A stretch of 64,000 bases of DNA from NCBI RefSeq assembly GCF_040954835.1, contig NC_090723.1, positions 5,838,001 through 5,902,000 on the forward strand. The letters are read 5' to 3'. The stretch is from Lepisosteus oculatus (taxonomy: Eukaryota; Chordata; Actinopteri; Semionotiformes; Lepisosteidae). Below the pieces are notes generated by a model. It had not been told where the DNA came from. It worked only from the letters and a program-made list of their open reading frames with translations, and ran no database searches. Below, piece after piece: positions 28,001 through 37,800 of the stretch (within the stretch, counting starts at the first letter, position 1; every line of letters begins with the position of its first letter). A program made the translations under genes and the position numbers.

Positions 28001-31000
28001 CAAGGTGGTTCAGAGGTACGAGCCGATTCTGGCGTGTTTGTCAGCTTGGGCCTTTCAGTGTTTGCAAGCCCTGCATAAATACTGAAATTGTGTTGGATAT
28101 CAGATCTAAACAAAATGAAGGGTGTGAAGTTAAAAACCTCAAAGCTGTTTCATCCAAACTAATAAAATTGCCTGGCTTTCAGAATTCTATACTGTTTTTC
28201 TGTTGCAGAGTTTTGGAAAGCAGCTTGACCTTTTTTTGGTTCTTCATTTTGCTGACCTGCCTTTTTTCCCTTATCCCCCCCCCTCCAAAAAAAAAACCCT
28301 TTCCAGGTGCATGTCGATCCCGGTGACCATGCGTGCCATCCGGCGGAAGGCAGAGACCATCCAAGCCGACACCCCGGCGCTATCCCTGATCGCGGAGACG
28401 GTGGAGGACATGGTGAAGAAGAATCTGCCCCCCGCGGGCAGCCCTGGGTACGGCATGGGCACAGGAGGGGGAGGCAATCTGATGGGCATCCCTGGGGTCG
28501 GAGGGGGCAACACGCCCACAGGCGGAGGGGGCAGCAGCGCTGGGGCAGCAGGGGGAGGAGGAGGAGCTGGAGCCTCCTTCCCGGGCCCCATTAGCACCCT
28601 TTTCGGGATGGGCCTGGCGCTCAAGGAGAGACACGAGGGCCGGGGGCCCGGGGGAGAGCCGATGAGCCAGGCCGGGGGGGCCCAGCAGCAGCAGGCGCCG
28701 CTGCAGCAGCCGGCACAGCAGGGCCACGGGGACGATTTCAGCAAAGTGACCCAGAACCCCATCCTCACCAGCCTGCTGCAGATCACGGGCAACGTGGGCT
28801 CCAGCCCCACCCAGGCGCCCCCGGCCGCGGGCCACCAGCCTCACCACACCCCGCCGCCGGCCTCCTCGCCGGCCAGCAACACCAAGAACCACCCCATGCT
28901 GATGAACCTGCTGAAGGACAACCCCTCCCAGGACTTCTCCAGCCTCTACAGCTCCAGCCCCCTGGAGAGGCAGAACTCCTCCGGCTCGCCGCGCACCGAC
29001 ATCATGGGCGGGGGCTCGTGCGGGGGGGGCGGCGGCGTTAGCGGCGGCAAGACCAAGAAGAAGCGCCAGCGCAACCCCGACAAGGCCGGCGGGATCGGGG
29101 GCGCCATGGGCCTGAAGCCACAGGGCTCCCTGCCGCTGGCACTCCAGCACCACCAGCACCACCAGTTGGAGGACGACTTCCACCGGGAGCTCTTCTCCAT
29201 GGACGTGGACGCCTCCCAGAACCCCATCTTCGACGTCAACCTCCCCGGGGACGGACTGGACACCCCCCACAGCATCACGCCGGCCCCCAGCCAGTGCGGC
29301 ACCCCGCCCACGGGCCCGGGGGTGCCGTATCTCTCCCAGGGGCCCCCCCAGTCTCAATCCCAGCAGCAGCAGCAGCAGCAGCAGGTGGCGCCACCCCAGC
29401 CCCCCCCATCGGGCCCCAGCAGGATGGTGCGCCTCTCCAGCTCCGACAGCATCGGCGCCGACATCAACGAGATCCTGTCGGACATCCCCGAGCAGGCCGG
29501 CAAGATGGCCGCCGGGGGGGGCGGGGGTCACGGGCCGCACCATCACGGCCTGGGCGGGGGTGACGACGGGGGAGCCCTGGGCACCCCCATCCGGGACTCC
29601 TCCAGCTCGGGGCAGGGGAGCGCCGTGTTCGAGGCCGACCTGTTCAGCGCCGGCAGCAACGAGAATCCCTTCACCGACCCCGTGGACCTGATCGCCGACG
29701 CCGCGACGGCCGCCACGCCCAACAGCGACTCCTCCTCCAATAACTTCTTCCCCGACACCGTGGATTTCAACCCCGAGCTGCTGGCGGGCCCGGGCTTCCC
29801 CCAGGCCTACTTCGAGGACAGTTCCCCCAGCGCCGACGGCGACCTGGATCTGGTGAAGGGGTTCGGGGGGGGCAGCCAGCAGCACACCCCGGCGGGTACC
29901 CCCCAGAACCCCACGCCCCACGGCCGCAGCACGCCCGACCCCTCCATGAAGGACCCCTTCGAGATGAGCATGGTTTTCGGGGGCAGCGGGGGAGGAGGAA
30001 AGCCCCTCCTGGGGGGGCCCTTGCCGGCTCCGGATCTGGCCGACTCCCACTCCGGTGGGGGACAGAGCCCCCTGATGATGATGGGGATGGGAGGCGGGGG
30101 GGGCAGCGATTTCAAAAGCGACGCCAAGGCGAAGCAGCAGCAGCTGATGCGAGGGGGGGGCAAGGAGGGGAACGGGGGAGGAGGAGGGGGGGGGTCTGGA
30201 TTGGGCGGGGCGTCGGGGGGCTCCTCCGAAGGGAAGCAGGGCAAGCGCAGCCGGACCCCCTCCAGCGACGGCAAGTCCAAGGATAAGCCACCCAAGCGCA
30301 AGAAGCTGGACCCTGAGGGTAAATCCCCCTCTCACAGCTCGGGGGGTCGGCCCTACACCCCCCCCAGCGGGATTGGGGGTTCGGGGGGAGGATCCATGGG
30401 GGCAGGCGGGGGATCCAAGTCTCCAGGCAGCTCAGGTCGTTCCCAAACCCCCCCGGGGGGCGCCACACCCCCCATCCCCAAGATCACCATCCAGATCCCG
30501 AAGGGCACGCTGACTGGCGGGAAGACCTCCTCCCACGGGGGGTACACCTCCAGCAGCTCGGCCGGGGGGGGCGGCGGGGGGGCGGCAGGAGGCGGGGGCA
30601 GCAAGAGCCACCACTCCCACTCCTCCTCCTCTTCCTCCTCTTCGGGGAAGATGAAGGGCAGCAAATCGGACGGGTCTCTGGGGCAGGGGGGCGGGTCCAA
30701 GCCGGGCGGCGGCGGCGGCGGAGGAGGAGGTGGCGGGGGGGGCAGCGGGGGGGGCGGCTCACAGTCGAAGGGCTCATCCCAGGGCATGGGCGGGGGGAAG
30801 CCGGGCTCCTCGCCCATCACCAAGCACGGGCTGGCGGGGGCCGGGGTGGTGGCAGGCGGCGGGGTAGGAGGGGGGGCCAAGATGAAACCCCAGGGGGGGA
30901 AGCCACCGGCGTCTCTCATCAACCCCAACATCAAGCCCAACATCTCCCCCTCGCACTCCCGCGGTGTGGGGGCCCCCGACAAGCTCTCCTCCCCCATGAA

Positions 31001-32252
31001 GCTCCAGCAGCAGCAGGTCCCCGGCACCCCTCCCTCCTCCAAGGCCAAGTCCCCCATGGGCTCGGGGGGCGGAGGGCTGGGCAGCGGATCCAAGACTTCC
31101 TCCGGCAGCGGGATGGGACCACAGAAGCAGCAGATGGGGGGCACCTCGTCGTCGGGCTCCTCGTCGTCTTCCTCCAGTTCCTCCTCCTCCTCCAGCTCCT
31201 CCTCTTCCTCCTCCAGCTCCTCGTCCTTCTCCGCCGGCTCCCAGTCCCAGTACGGGGGTGGTGGGGGTGGGGGAGGAGGGGGAGGAGGGAACAACAACCC
31301 CAACGCCAAAGGCAAGTCTCCCAGCCGCAACAAGAAGCCCTCCCTCACTGCGGTCATTGACAAGCTGAAGCACGGGGTGGGCACCGGCGGGGTCGGGGGC
31401 GAGGAGGGGGGGGAGGGGGGCTGCGGGGGGGCCGGGGGGCTGCCTCCGAATATCGGTCCTCCCTCCTCCAAGCATGGGGGCGAATACATGAGCAAGCGGG
31501 ACAAAGGGGACAAGGAGAGCAAGTCCAAGGTGTCCATGTCCGGAGTGGGGTCAGGCGACAAGAAGGCGCTGGACTCCAAGAGTGGGGTGGTGAGCAGCAC
31601 CGGGGTGGCCAAGATCATCATCAGCAAGCCGGACGGGGGTTCCCCCAGCATCAAGGCCAAGGTGACCCTGCAGAAACCGGGCGAGGGCTCGGGGGAAGCC
31701 ATGAGGTCCCAGCTCTCCGGCCCCAAGGCCTACGGCTCGCCCCTCTTCAGCGCCTCCACCCCCAAGCACGACCGCTGCTCCCCCAGCCACGGCCGCTCGC
31801 CCGGCTACACCCCCCTGAACCCCGACAGCGAGAGCGAGTCCGGCAGCAGCTCCGTGGCCGAGAAGTCCCATCAGAACAGCCCCAGCTCGGACGACGACCA
31901 GGCGCTGCGCCCCCTGCAGCCCCCCCATGAGTACATGAGCTCCATGCCCATCAGCTCTGGGGAGAAGCACAAGAAGCACAAGAAGGAGAAGAAGAAACAG
32001 AAGGAGAGGGAGCGAGAGAGGGAGCGGGACCGAGACAAGGAGAAGAAGAAGTCCTCTTCCTCTTGCTCCACCTCTTCCTCGCACCCCTTGAAAGCAGACA
32101 GCTGGTCCCGCTCCCCCATCGCGGCCCCAGACCCCTCGCTGTCCCTCCTGGGGTCCGACCGGCCAGCCCGGCCCAGCCCGGCCTATTTGCGGACAGAGGA
32201 TGATGACCTCATGGACTCTGCCCTCACTGGCAACCTGGATTCTTTCAAATAG
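17736..32252 (+). CDS. med1: MED1, Mediator complex subunit 1 (complete CDS, 17 exons)
   Basis: Nuclear Mediator subunit that bridges nuclear receptors and other activators to RNA polymerase II. Exons: 17736-17856, 19172-19278, 20055-20133, 20742-20796, 21450-21582, 21863-21891, 22494-22565, 22993-23067, 23640-23713, 23924-24013, 24762-24873, 25362-25486, 26458-26582, 26811-27012, 27463-27558, 27910-28015, 28307-32252. The sum is 5547 nt, 1848 codons plus TAG, with every junction in frame. The N-terminal half is the ordered Med1 domain (MTDRLESIARQNG, GTECYITSDMFYVEV, NMRFYA, CSVKR-type blocks as in human). Exon 17 carries two LXXLL receptor boxes: LTSLL 687-691 and LMNLL 732-736. A long Gly/Ser-rich disordered tail follows, with a Lys-rich HKKHKKEKKK block near 1754. 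Human MED1 is 1581 residues, so this protein is about 270 longer, mostly through Gly/Ser tracts. The ATG was chosen over the TTG six bases upstream. Confidence 0.96.
17857..19171 (+). other. MED1 intron 1
   Basis: Its first 580 bases carry nothing recognised. The last half is the 36-bp minisatellite listed separately, which stops about 30 bases before the exon 2 acceptor. Confidence 0.8.
18442..19139 (+). repeat. 36-bp minisatellite in MED1 intron 1
   Basis: About 18 tandem units of 36 bp (some 35-44), each with GTTGCCCTGTTCCCTGTGAG followed by AGTGCTCTG and a TG run. One unit carries an expanded run of about 20 TG pairs (18991-19030). Because 36 is a multiple of three, the array is open in several frames and yields spurious Cys-rich reading frames. 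Confidence 0.95.
19172..19278 (+). CDS. med1: MED1 exon 2 (residues 41-76)
   Basis: Acceptor ctctacgcccttcag, donor gtgagt. Encodes EAEKQSRVGALLERLHAKHC and ASRPWQETSKVVRQAM; the human counterpart has SSLLERLHAKFNQNRPWSET. Confidence 0.93.
20055..20133 (+). CDS. med1: MED1 exon 3 (residues 77-103)
   Basis: Acceptor ctcccgccacccag, donor gtgagg. Encodes EKRNVLNAGGHQLLLTCLET LQRALK; human has GGHQHLVSCLETLQKALK. Confidence 0.94.
20742..20796 (+). CDS. med1: MED1 exon 4 (residues 103-121)
   Basis: Acceptor ctctcgtcctcccag, donor gtaagc; 55 nt. Encodes VSSLPAMTDRLESIARQNG, nearly identical to human. Confidence 0.95.
21450..21582 (+). CDS. med1: MED1 exon 5 (residues 121-165)
   Basis: Acceptor gcttgtccctcag, donor gtgagt. 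Encodes LGSHLSPSGTECYITSDMFY then VEVQLDSGGQLVDVKVAHHG and ENPA. Confidence 0.95.
21863..21891 (+). CDS. med1: MED1 exon 6, 29-nt microexon (residues 166-175)
   Basis: Acceptor ctttcgtgtttcag, donor gtaagc. Encodes SCPELVQHL and part of Arg; human SCPELVQQLR. Confidence 0.92.
22494..22565 (+). CDS. med1: MED1 exon 7 (residues 175-199)
   Basis: Acceptor tccctcccaacag, donor gtaagt. Encodes RERNFEEFSKHLKGLVNLYK LPGD. Confidence 0.94.
22993..23067 (+). CDS. med1: MED1 exon 8 (residues 199-224)
   Basis: Acceptor tctctcccactgcag, donor gtgagg. Encodes NKLKTKMYLALQSLEMDLTK MMHMF. Confidence 0.94.
23157..23600 (+). repeat. 5S-rRNA-derived SINE, copy 1
   Basis: The head AGCCAGTACCTGGATGGGAG matches the internal-promoter part of 5S rRNA (TTAGTACTTGGATGGGAGAC). 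The tail shares CCAATCATGGTCTCCTTATAA and TGTTCTCCTCCCCAC wording with copy 2 in FBXL20 intron 11. It fills most of MED1 intron 8. Confidence 0.7.
23640..23713 (+). CDS. med1: MED1 exon 9 (residues 224-249)
   Basis: Acceptor ctctccatgttgcag, donor gtacac. Encodes RLATNANTVETILHGSVGLV TARSG. The upstream intron is largely a 5S-type SINE. Confidence 0.92.
23924..24013 (+). CDS. med1: MED1 exon 10 (residues 249-279)
   Basis: Acceptor tctctctgtacag, donor gtcaga (a weaker GT site). Encodes GHLVTLQCYVSPYDVFEEET GALLNLTDSN; human GGHLMNLKYYVSPSDL. Confidence 0.91.
24762..24873 (+). CDS. med1: MED1 exon 11 (residues 279-316)
   Basis: Acceptor gtctgtctcccgcag, donor gtgggt. Encodes VPRNLGVGVSVTIEGTSSVY then KLPIAPLITGTHPVDNK. 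The split codon makes Gly where human has Trp (DNKW). Confidence 0.93.
25362..25486 (+). CDS. med1: MED1 exon 12 (residues 316-358)
   Basis: Acceptor tcctgccctcctcag, donor gtgagc. Encodes TPSFSSVTNSNCVDLPACFF then LKLRRPLPFSLSFIHRMGNA T. Confidence 0.93.
26458..26582 (+). CDS. med1: MED1 exon 13 (residues 358-399)
   Basis: Acceptor ctctgtgctccacag, donor gtgggt. Encodes GIPLFETAPPLAPLYELITQ, a Gly/Glu stretch, then LAHNMRFYA. Confidence 0.93.
26811..27012 (+). CDS. med1: MED1 exon 14 (residues 400-467)
   Basis: Acceptor ctttcgtgcttcag, donor gtgggt. Encodes SLPGQQHCYFLNRDAPVQDG through AYNTLIGSCVKRTVLKE. It overlaps a CTCF-like motif. Confidence 0.94.
26876..26890 (+). promoter_or_regulatory. 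CTCF-like motif inside MED1 exon 14
   Basis: CCTGCAGGGGGCGCT is a strong CTCF-core match that overlaps coding sequence. Motif match only. Confidence 0.3.
27463..27558 (+). CDS. med1: MED1 exon 15 (residues 467-499)
   Basis: Acceptor tctctctcgctcag, donor gtaaga. Encodes DTPGLLQFEVCPLTDSSFSV then SFQHPVNESLVC. Confidence 0.95.
27910..28015 (+). CDS. med1: MED1 exon 16 (residues 499-534)
   Basis: Acceptor gtgctgccccccag, donor gtacga. Encodes VVMEVLDSRQVSCKLYKGLS then DALICTDDFITKVVQ. Confidence 0.94.
28307..32252 (+). CDS. med1: MED1 exon 17 (residues 534-1848), disordered tail
   Basis: Acceptor ccctttccag; begins RCMSIPVTMRAIRRKAETIQ and ends in TAG at 32250-32252. It holds both LXXLL boxes and a Gln run (about residue 884-891). 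Conserved islands such as KITIQIPKGTLTGGK and KPSLTAVIDKLKHG lie between long Gly and Ser tracts. Very GC-rich; the extra length over human lies mainly here. Confidence 0.96.
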
Positions 32253-33300
32253 GTGGGGAGCCTGTTCCCCTGGGAGGCTGCTCTCCAGTGCGGGGGGAAA
32301 GGGAACTCAGCCAATCTGACACGCGCTCAAATCGATTGTGAGCCAAACGGAAGCCCTTCTCGAGCAACAAGGGGGAGAGAGTTTGCCTGTTCTTGCAACA
32401 CCACGTCGGATGGAGTTTGGGCAGCCTGGAGCTACTTCTCTAAGGAAGCAGTGTAGTCCAAGGACCTTTCTTGACAATTGAAGATGGTGGCCTTTGGGGG
32501 GAAGAAAAGGTGTCTTATCAACAGGGGGTTTGTGACTGAAATCTTTTAAGACAGTATACAGGGTAGGCAGTTTTTGGAATTGTGTAACAGTGGAAATGAA
32601 GCAGTGTCGAGGAAGAAGATGGTGATCTTGGCAAGTCTTTGAAATCGAATTCCTTCTTGTTTTCTGTTCGGAAAGTGGTTTGCATCCAGTTGGCAGAAGT
32701 GTGTGACTGAAGTTGTTTCTTCTGCTTTGTAATTTAGTTGTAGGACTGCTCCTTCACTGAAAAGTGAAACATCCAACTGGTTTCATTTACCGCTGCTTGA
32801 AATCAGCTGCATAAAAAAAGATGGTGTTTTTATTTCGAGGGCTGTTGTCAACCGTTTTATCTGCATTTTGAAAACACACTTAATATGGATGGTTGAATGC
32901 TAAAGTTTAAGATCTTGGCTTTGCACCAAGCAGATTTTACTCCTAAACATTTTCTTTAGCTTGCTCTTTTGTTTTTTTTACCTTGTCCAAAACAATAAGT
33001 GCAAATAATTTCATGGAACCTCGTGTGGATAAAAAGCTCTGTATTCCCGAATAATGTGGCGTCTACAAAAGTCAGCTTTACCATTTTATTGTATTTAAAA
33101 AAAAATACTGTATATACATAAAACCATAAAGCTTTTACATTTTAATATGTTCCATTAAAACATTTTAATGATTTTACACTTGCGCAGAATGATTTGGCTG
33201 AAAATGTGCAGTTTTTAAAACACAAAGGTTATATTTGATTTTATAAAAAAAGGGAGTTGATATGCCAATTTTAATAAACATTTCTTTGTGAAAATTACAA
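32253..33300 (+). other. MED1 3' UTR
   Basis: AT-rich sequence after the MED1 stop, about 1 kb long, ending near an AATAAA at 33273-33278. An ATTAAA near 33155 is a possible earlier signal. Confidence 0.65.
33273..33278 (+). terminator. MED1 poly(A) signal candidate
   Basis: AATAAA about 1 kb after the MED1 stop, followed within 40 bases by a TGTGTTTT-type GT-rich stretch. This is the best candidate end of the MED1 transcript. Confidence 0.6.
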
Positions 33301-34595
33301 AACGTGTTTTGATTTTGTATCCTGTAACAATTACAAAATATCAACCAGCTGGGGAATAACCTTAGGGTAATGTGTTCTTTCTCAACAAGAAATGATTCTA
33401 AGTTTCAGAAACCTAAATTAGGAACACAGGGAAGGGTTAGATTAACTGTTCGAGGTGTGATAAGCCTGTCTTTTGTTATTTAGAGTAGGATCCCCCCTAC
33501 ATTAGAGAAAAGGGGCTTTGTTAAAATAGACTAGAGGATATACATTTAATTAATTAAATATTTCAGCTTGATCAACTGTAAGTGCATTTGTTGTTTTAAG
33601 ATTGCACATGGAATTTCAGAAACAAATATGTTTCGCTGCCTTTCTGTACTCTAAAGGATGCATTTTGTCTTAATTTTGGTTACCAAACTTGGCTATTCCT
33701 GTGTGGTGTTAAAAGGAACTAAACATCTTGTTCTTCGTTAGTGAAGAGGGCGCCATTTTCCGTTGTGGGTTCAAAACGATAATTGGACTGTCGAAATACA
33801 GGAATCGAAAGTTAAACTTCTAAGGCAAAATAATATGATGGATTTGACAGTTCAAAACGTTCTCTTAAAAATAACGAATTGACTGCAGTGTCCCACTTTA
33901 ACCAATCAGCGCGCACGTCGGGCTCTTTAAATAGAGAGCCTCCACGCTTGTTTCTCCCGCGATAATGACATCACGCCATCAGGCCCGCATGTGTATTTTG
34001 ATTGGCTCCTGTGGCTCCAGGGGGCGGAGGTAACCGAAAGAGGAAGTTCTGTAAATTGGACGGATGATAAAAGTTAATTTGATTATTTCAGACCATAATC
34101 GCCCAACGCATTTCGAAACGCACAAAATATTTTGAATGCATTTTTTTCCTGCCATTGATTCTACCCACATACTGCCTTCGTCAAATTCCGAGTCTTAGTT
34201 GGTGAAAAGGAAAATAAACCTGCCAATCGCAACACAGGCCTTTAAAGCGACAGAACCTCTTCGATAAAAGGATACTGAAATACGTCAACAATAAAAAATA
34301 AACGTATTTTGCATTTGAATTGTTTAATATAAAACAGATCAAGTAAAAAAAACACATTTTTTTGTTAGGGAAGCAGATGCTTCTCCATTAAAAAGGGGGC
34401 CTCAGAAATGTGTATGAATGTGACAAAAGTAGGAACACGAATGAAGTGTCCAACCTACTACGCGTTGAATCATTGGGCTTTTAGACCAGATGAAATGAGG
34501 AGGTCGGCAGGAAGTGACACTTCGCTGTAGTCAGCTAAGTAATTATTTGAGGAAGGGGGGCGGATAATCATAACAATAATAAAGAGCAAGGCGGC

Positions 34596-34673
34596 ATGTT
34601 TTGGTCCCGGGGCCCGAATAATTTCAGCGGACCCGGTCGTGAGTCGCCGAGGACACGTCTGGCGCGATCCTGA
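34596..34673 (+). other. Upstream ORF in the FBXL20 5' UTR (25 codons)
   Basis: ATG in context GCGGCATGT with an in-frame TGA at 34671-34673, ending 169 bases before the FBXL20 start. It counts only if transcription begins upstream of it. Confidence 0.35.
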
Positions 34674-34747
34674 GGAGAGGGCTGGAGAGCTCGGCGAGTC
34701 GGAGGGCTGACGGCGTCTCCGAGATCAGCGGCACGGCGGCGCTGGTG

Positions 34748-34753
34748 ATGTGA
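34748..34753 (+). promoter_or_regulatory. Start-stop element (ATGTGA) in the FBXL20 5' UTR
   Basis: An ATG directly followed by TGA, 89 bases before the FBXL20 ATG and upstream of a GGCAC pentamer repeat. Minimal uORFs of this kind can lower translation of the main frame (known mechanism). Confidence 0.4.
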
Positions 34754-34780
34754 AGCCGGGAGGGGGGACTCGCTGGAGCG

Positions 34781-34805
34781 GGCACGGCACGGCACGGCAC
34801 GGCAC
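34781..34805 (+). repeat. GGCAC pentanucleotide repeat
   Basis: Five perfect tandem GGCAC units just upstream of the FBXL20 start codon, in the presumed 5' UTR. Confidence 0.9.
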
Positions 34806-34842
34806 GGCTGCCAGGGTCCACTCGGGAACTGCGCCTTCCAGG

Positions 34843-34884
34843 ATGGGGAAGGAGGTGAACGGGGTGTCGCGGAGCAGGTTCGAG
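34843..34884 (+). CDS. fbxl20: FBXL20 exon 1 coding part (residues 1-14)
   Basis: ATG in the CpG-rich block encodes MGKEVNGVSRSRFE (human MRRDVNGVTKSRFE) and ends at donor gtgggt in phase 0. Confidence 0.9.
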
Positions 34885-37800
34885 GTGGGTTTGGGTCGTG
34901 TGGGGGGAGCACGGCCCTGTCGCTGGTTCCGGGGGGTTGTGATGAGAGGGAGAAGAGGGGGGTACAAACTGAGCACATACAGCCGACCTTTTGTCTGTTT
35001 GGGTAGTTTTTCCTTTTTTTCCACGGGGCCGAATTTCGCTTGAGTTGTGCGGGTGACGGGTCCGCCGAGAGAAAAGGACTGGAGGTGGAGGGAGGGAGGG
35101 AAGAAGCTACGACGACCATCTATCCCGAACATTTATAAACGCAGTCTTTCTCTTTAAAAAAAACCAACAAAGTAAATTAACCGTTCGAGGGGGATCTTGT
35201 AGTCGGGTTAATCGAAAAGGCATTCGGTCGTGCGTTTCCGAGTCCTTCTCGCATTTTGAGTGTTTGTTTGGTCTCCTTTCTGCGACAAGTCATAAACAAA
35301 CAAGTGCTCTTTTTTGTTGTTGTTGGTGGCGCTGCCACCTTATGTTAACGGGCGTAAGGACGGCCTCGGTTGTATTTAATTTTAATTATTTTTGGTGGTG
35401 GTGTTGTTGTTGTTGTAACGTAAAGGTAAGGAGAACAGCACGTTTCTAAAGGGAAGAGGAAATTGCGTTGAGACAACAACAGCAACACAAAGCATTGACC
35501 CCCCCCCAGTCACTGGGGGGATATTGTAGCGTGTAGCTCCATAAGAAAACCGGGTCAGGACGGGACGGATGTCGGTCCACCCCCCCGGAGCTCATGTACT
35601 GCCGTCTCTCTCTCCCCTCCCCCCGGGACCGTACAGTTGGTTTAATGGCCGCTGCGGCCGGGTTCCCCGTCGGCCCCTTGAGACCAAATCAAACAAGTCC
35701 TCATTTTCTTGCCCACCCCCCCCCCCCCCCTTGTTTTTTGGCTTCTCGTCGACCAACACCTGAAAGACACGTTTTACGCGTTTTAAAGCACCTTTAGTTT
35801 CTTAAAACCACGTTCCAGAAACGCCAGCTGGATTCTGTAACGTTGGGGGGGGGTCTGAATGTCTGTGCAAACTTTTTTTCTTGCTTTCTTTGTTTTATTT
35901 CTCCCCCTTGCTGCTGCTGGTGCAGTAGTAGCTCTAGAGAGTGCTTAGGAAAGATGGTTTTTAAAGAGGTATGTATAGGAAGGGGGAAGAGGGCTTTTGT
36001 GTTTTTCGGAGTCCGGATTCACCGGAGCCATCGGCCTTTCAGTGGCCGGACTGTTGCCGTCAGATGGCTCCCCTGGTGTCGAGTAAATCCCCTGGCCTTG
36101 GAGATGAGTGCGGTTTTTTTTTTGTTTATTTTTAACCGAGCAACAGCTGATGGGGCTCAGAATATGGGACACAGTCCCACCTGACCCAACAGCTGTGCGA
36201 CCACAACATGCCCAGTCTCCGTGAAAAAGGAAAGTGCACAATAATTCACGCAATCCATCTAGATCTCACGGTGTGTTAGTTTCTTCATTTGGCGTTACAA
36301 GTTCACGTCTCTCTTTTTGTTTTGTAATAGCTTGTATTGGAGTTTTGTTCAAATATCAGGCAAGCCCACCCCCAAACCTTAAAAGCAGGTCGTTTTTGGC
36401 CCCATAAATTATTTTATCATTACTTTCCCCCATCGCAGTATGTTTGTGTCTTTATAATGTGGCAAAACTGCTGTACTTTCGGTTTAAAGCTTTGTGGTTT
36501 AGAAGCGTTAACTGTAGTCATTCCGCGTAAAAGGGGCCGACCGATATATTTTGAAATGAATGTAACAAATACTCGACTGATTTGTACTTCCTTACACTAT
36601 ATTTAGGAAATATTTTCAGTATGTTAACCTAAAGTGTGAAAACAGTGACGCTGGCACAACTGTATTGAACCGAATGTTTTGAAGGCGCAGTGGCACTGCA
36701 TTTATTTTCTTCTCACTGGTAACATGAATTAACGATATCTGTTGACGTCGGTTCAGATAATAACTTGAGTTTTTGTTTAATGAAACGCCGTCTCCTGAAC
36801 GAACACCCAGAGCCAGCTCGGTTTCGACGCCGTGGTCGGCAGGTAGCTCCGCTCCCTGCGCCTCCAGGAGAGAGAGAGAGAGGCCTCGGGTTTGCCCAGA
36901 CACTGCGAGCCGCCTTCTGTCGCGTTATCTCTCGGAGCGGCGACTTCACGTTTTGTGCCGGGAATCAAGTCTGGGCCGTGGGGTGTCCAGACACTGCTGT
37001 GGGTCAGCACGGCCGGGGGGGGGGGAGGCTAGGCTTTGAGGCGCAGGAGATCTGCGACAGTCTGCTGGTGAAGAGTGCCTGGTCGCATATCAGGAAGACG
37101 ATTTTGTTGTTGTTGTTGTTGTTGTTACTGTGGTCGTTCTTGCTGGCTCCAGTAAGAAATTAACAACACAAAGGTTTCGAGGTGCTCGTTCTATTTTTAT
37201 GTTGTCTGGATCTGATCAGGGAGGGATACATTCAAAACAAACATCGGCTCCGAAATGCATTTTGCGTGTATTGACTGGTTTGCCAGAATCGAGCCGCATT
37301 CGACGAGCCTATACGTAATCAAAGGCTAAACGGTGAGGTGCCTTGGTCATTTAAGCGCACACTACTGTTGTAAGAATTGGGAGGAAGAATCTTGAATGTA
37401 CTGCAGCAACCTTTATTTTTATTTTATCCAACACAAAATTCTTGTTTTTTTTTGTATTTTGTATTAAGAGAAAAACAAGAAATTTTTCTTCCTATTCTTC
37501 CGAAATAATTTTGCTTAACAATAAATAATGATCTGCACAACAACCCTTTGTGTCCTATATAAACACCAACACCTCTTTGTCATTGTTTATATAAAATATA
37601 TTGGGGCAAAATGGAAACCTCTATAGTCTCTTCTTTCTATGGTCTGTGTTTGGTAAGGAAAATAACTAAGGACAGGGTAGTTAGGGTTATCCAAATGAAT
37701 TTCCTGGAGTCTGACTGTCAGGCAGGCCTCCCCCAACCCAGGAGATCTCTGGGCAAGCCCAGGCAGGTACCATCGTTAATGGTCTCTCCACTGCGGAGAG

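Larger units (their letters stand above)
33301..34842. promoter_or_regulatory. MED1-FBXL20 intergenic and FBXL20 promoter/5' UTR
   Basis: A 1.5-kb interval. A promoter-like cluster lies at 33902-34005: CCAAT (33902), TTTAAATAG (33926-33934), CRE-like TGACATCA (33966-33973) and reverse CCAAT (34001). A CpG-rich block from about 34590 runs into FBXL20 exon 1. The transcription start is not determined. Confidence 0.5.

Noticed and set aside
28380..30335. Long open frame (651 codons) antisense to MED1 exon 17
   Set aside because: A product of the GC-rich, Gly/Ser/Pro-biased codons of MED1 on the other strand; no homology and composition mirrors the sense gene.
30353..31726. Second long antisense open frame (457 codons) in MED1 exon 17
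   Set aside because: Poly-Pro and poly-Glu mirror the sense poly-Gly and poly-Ser tracts; a shadow.
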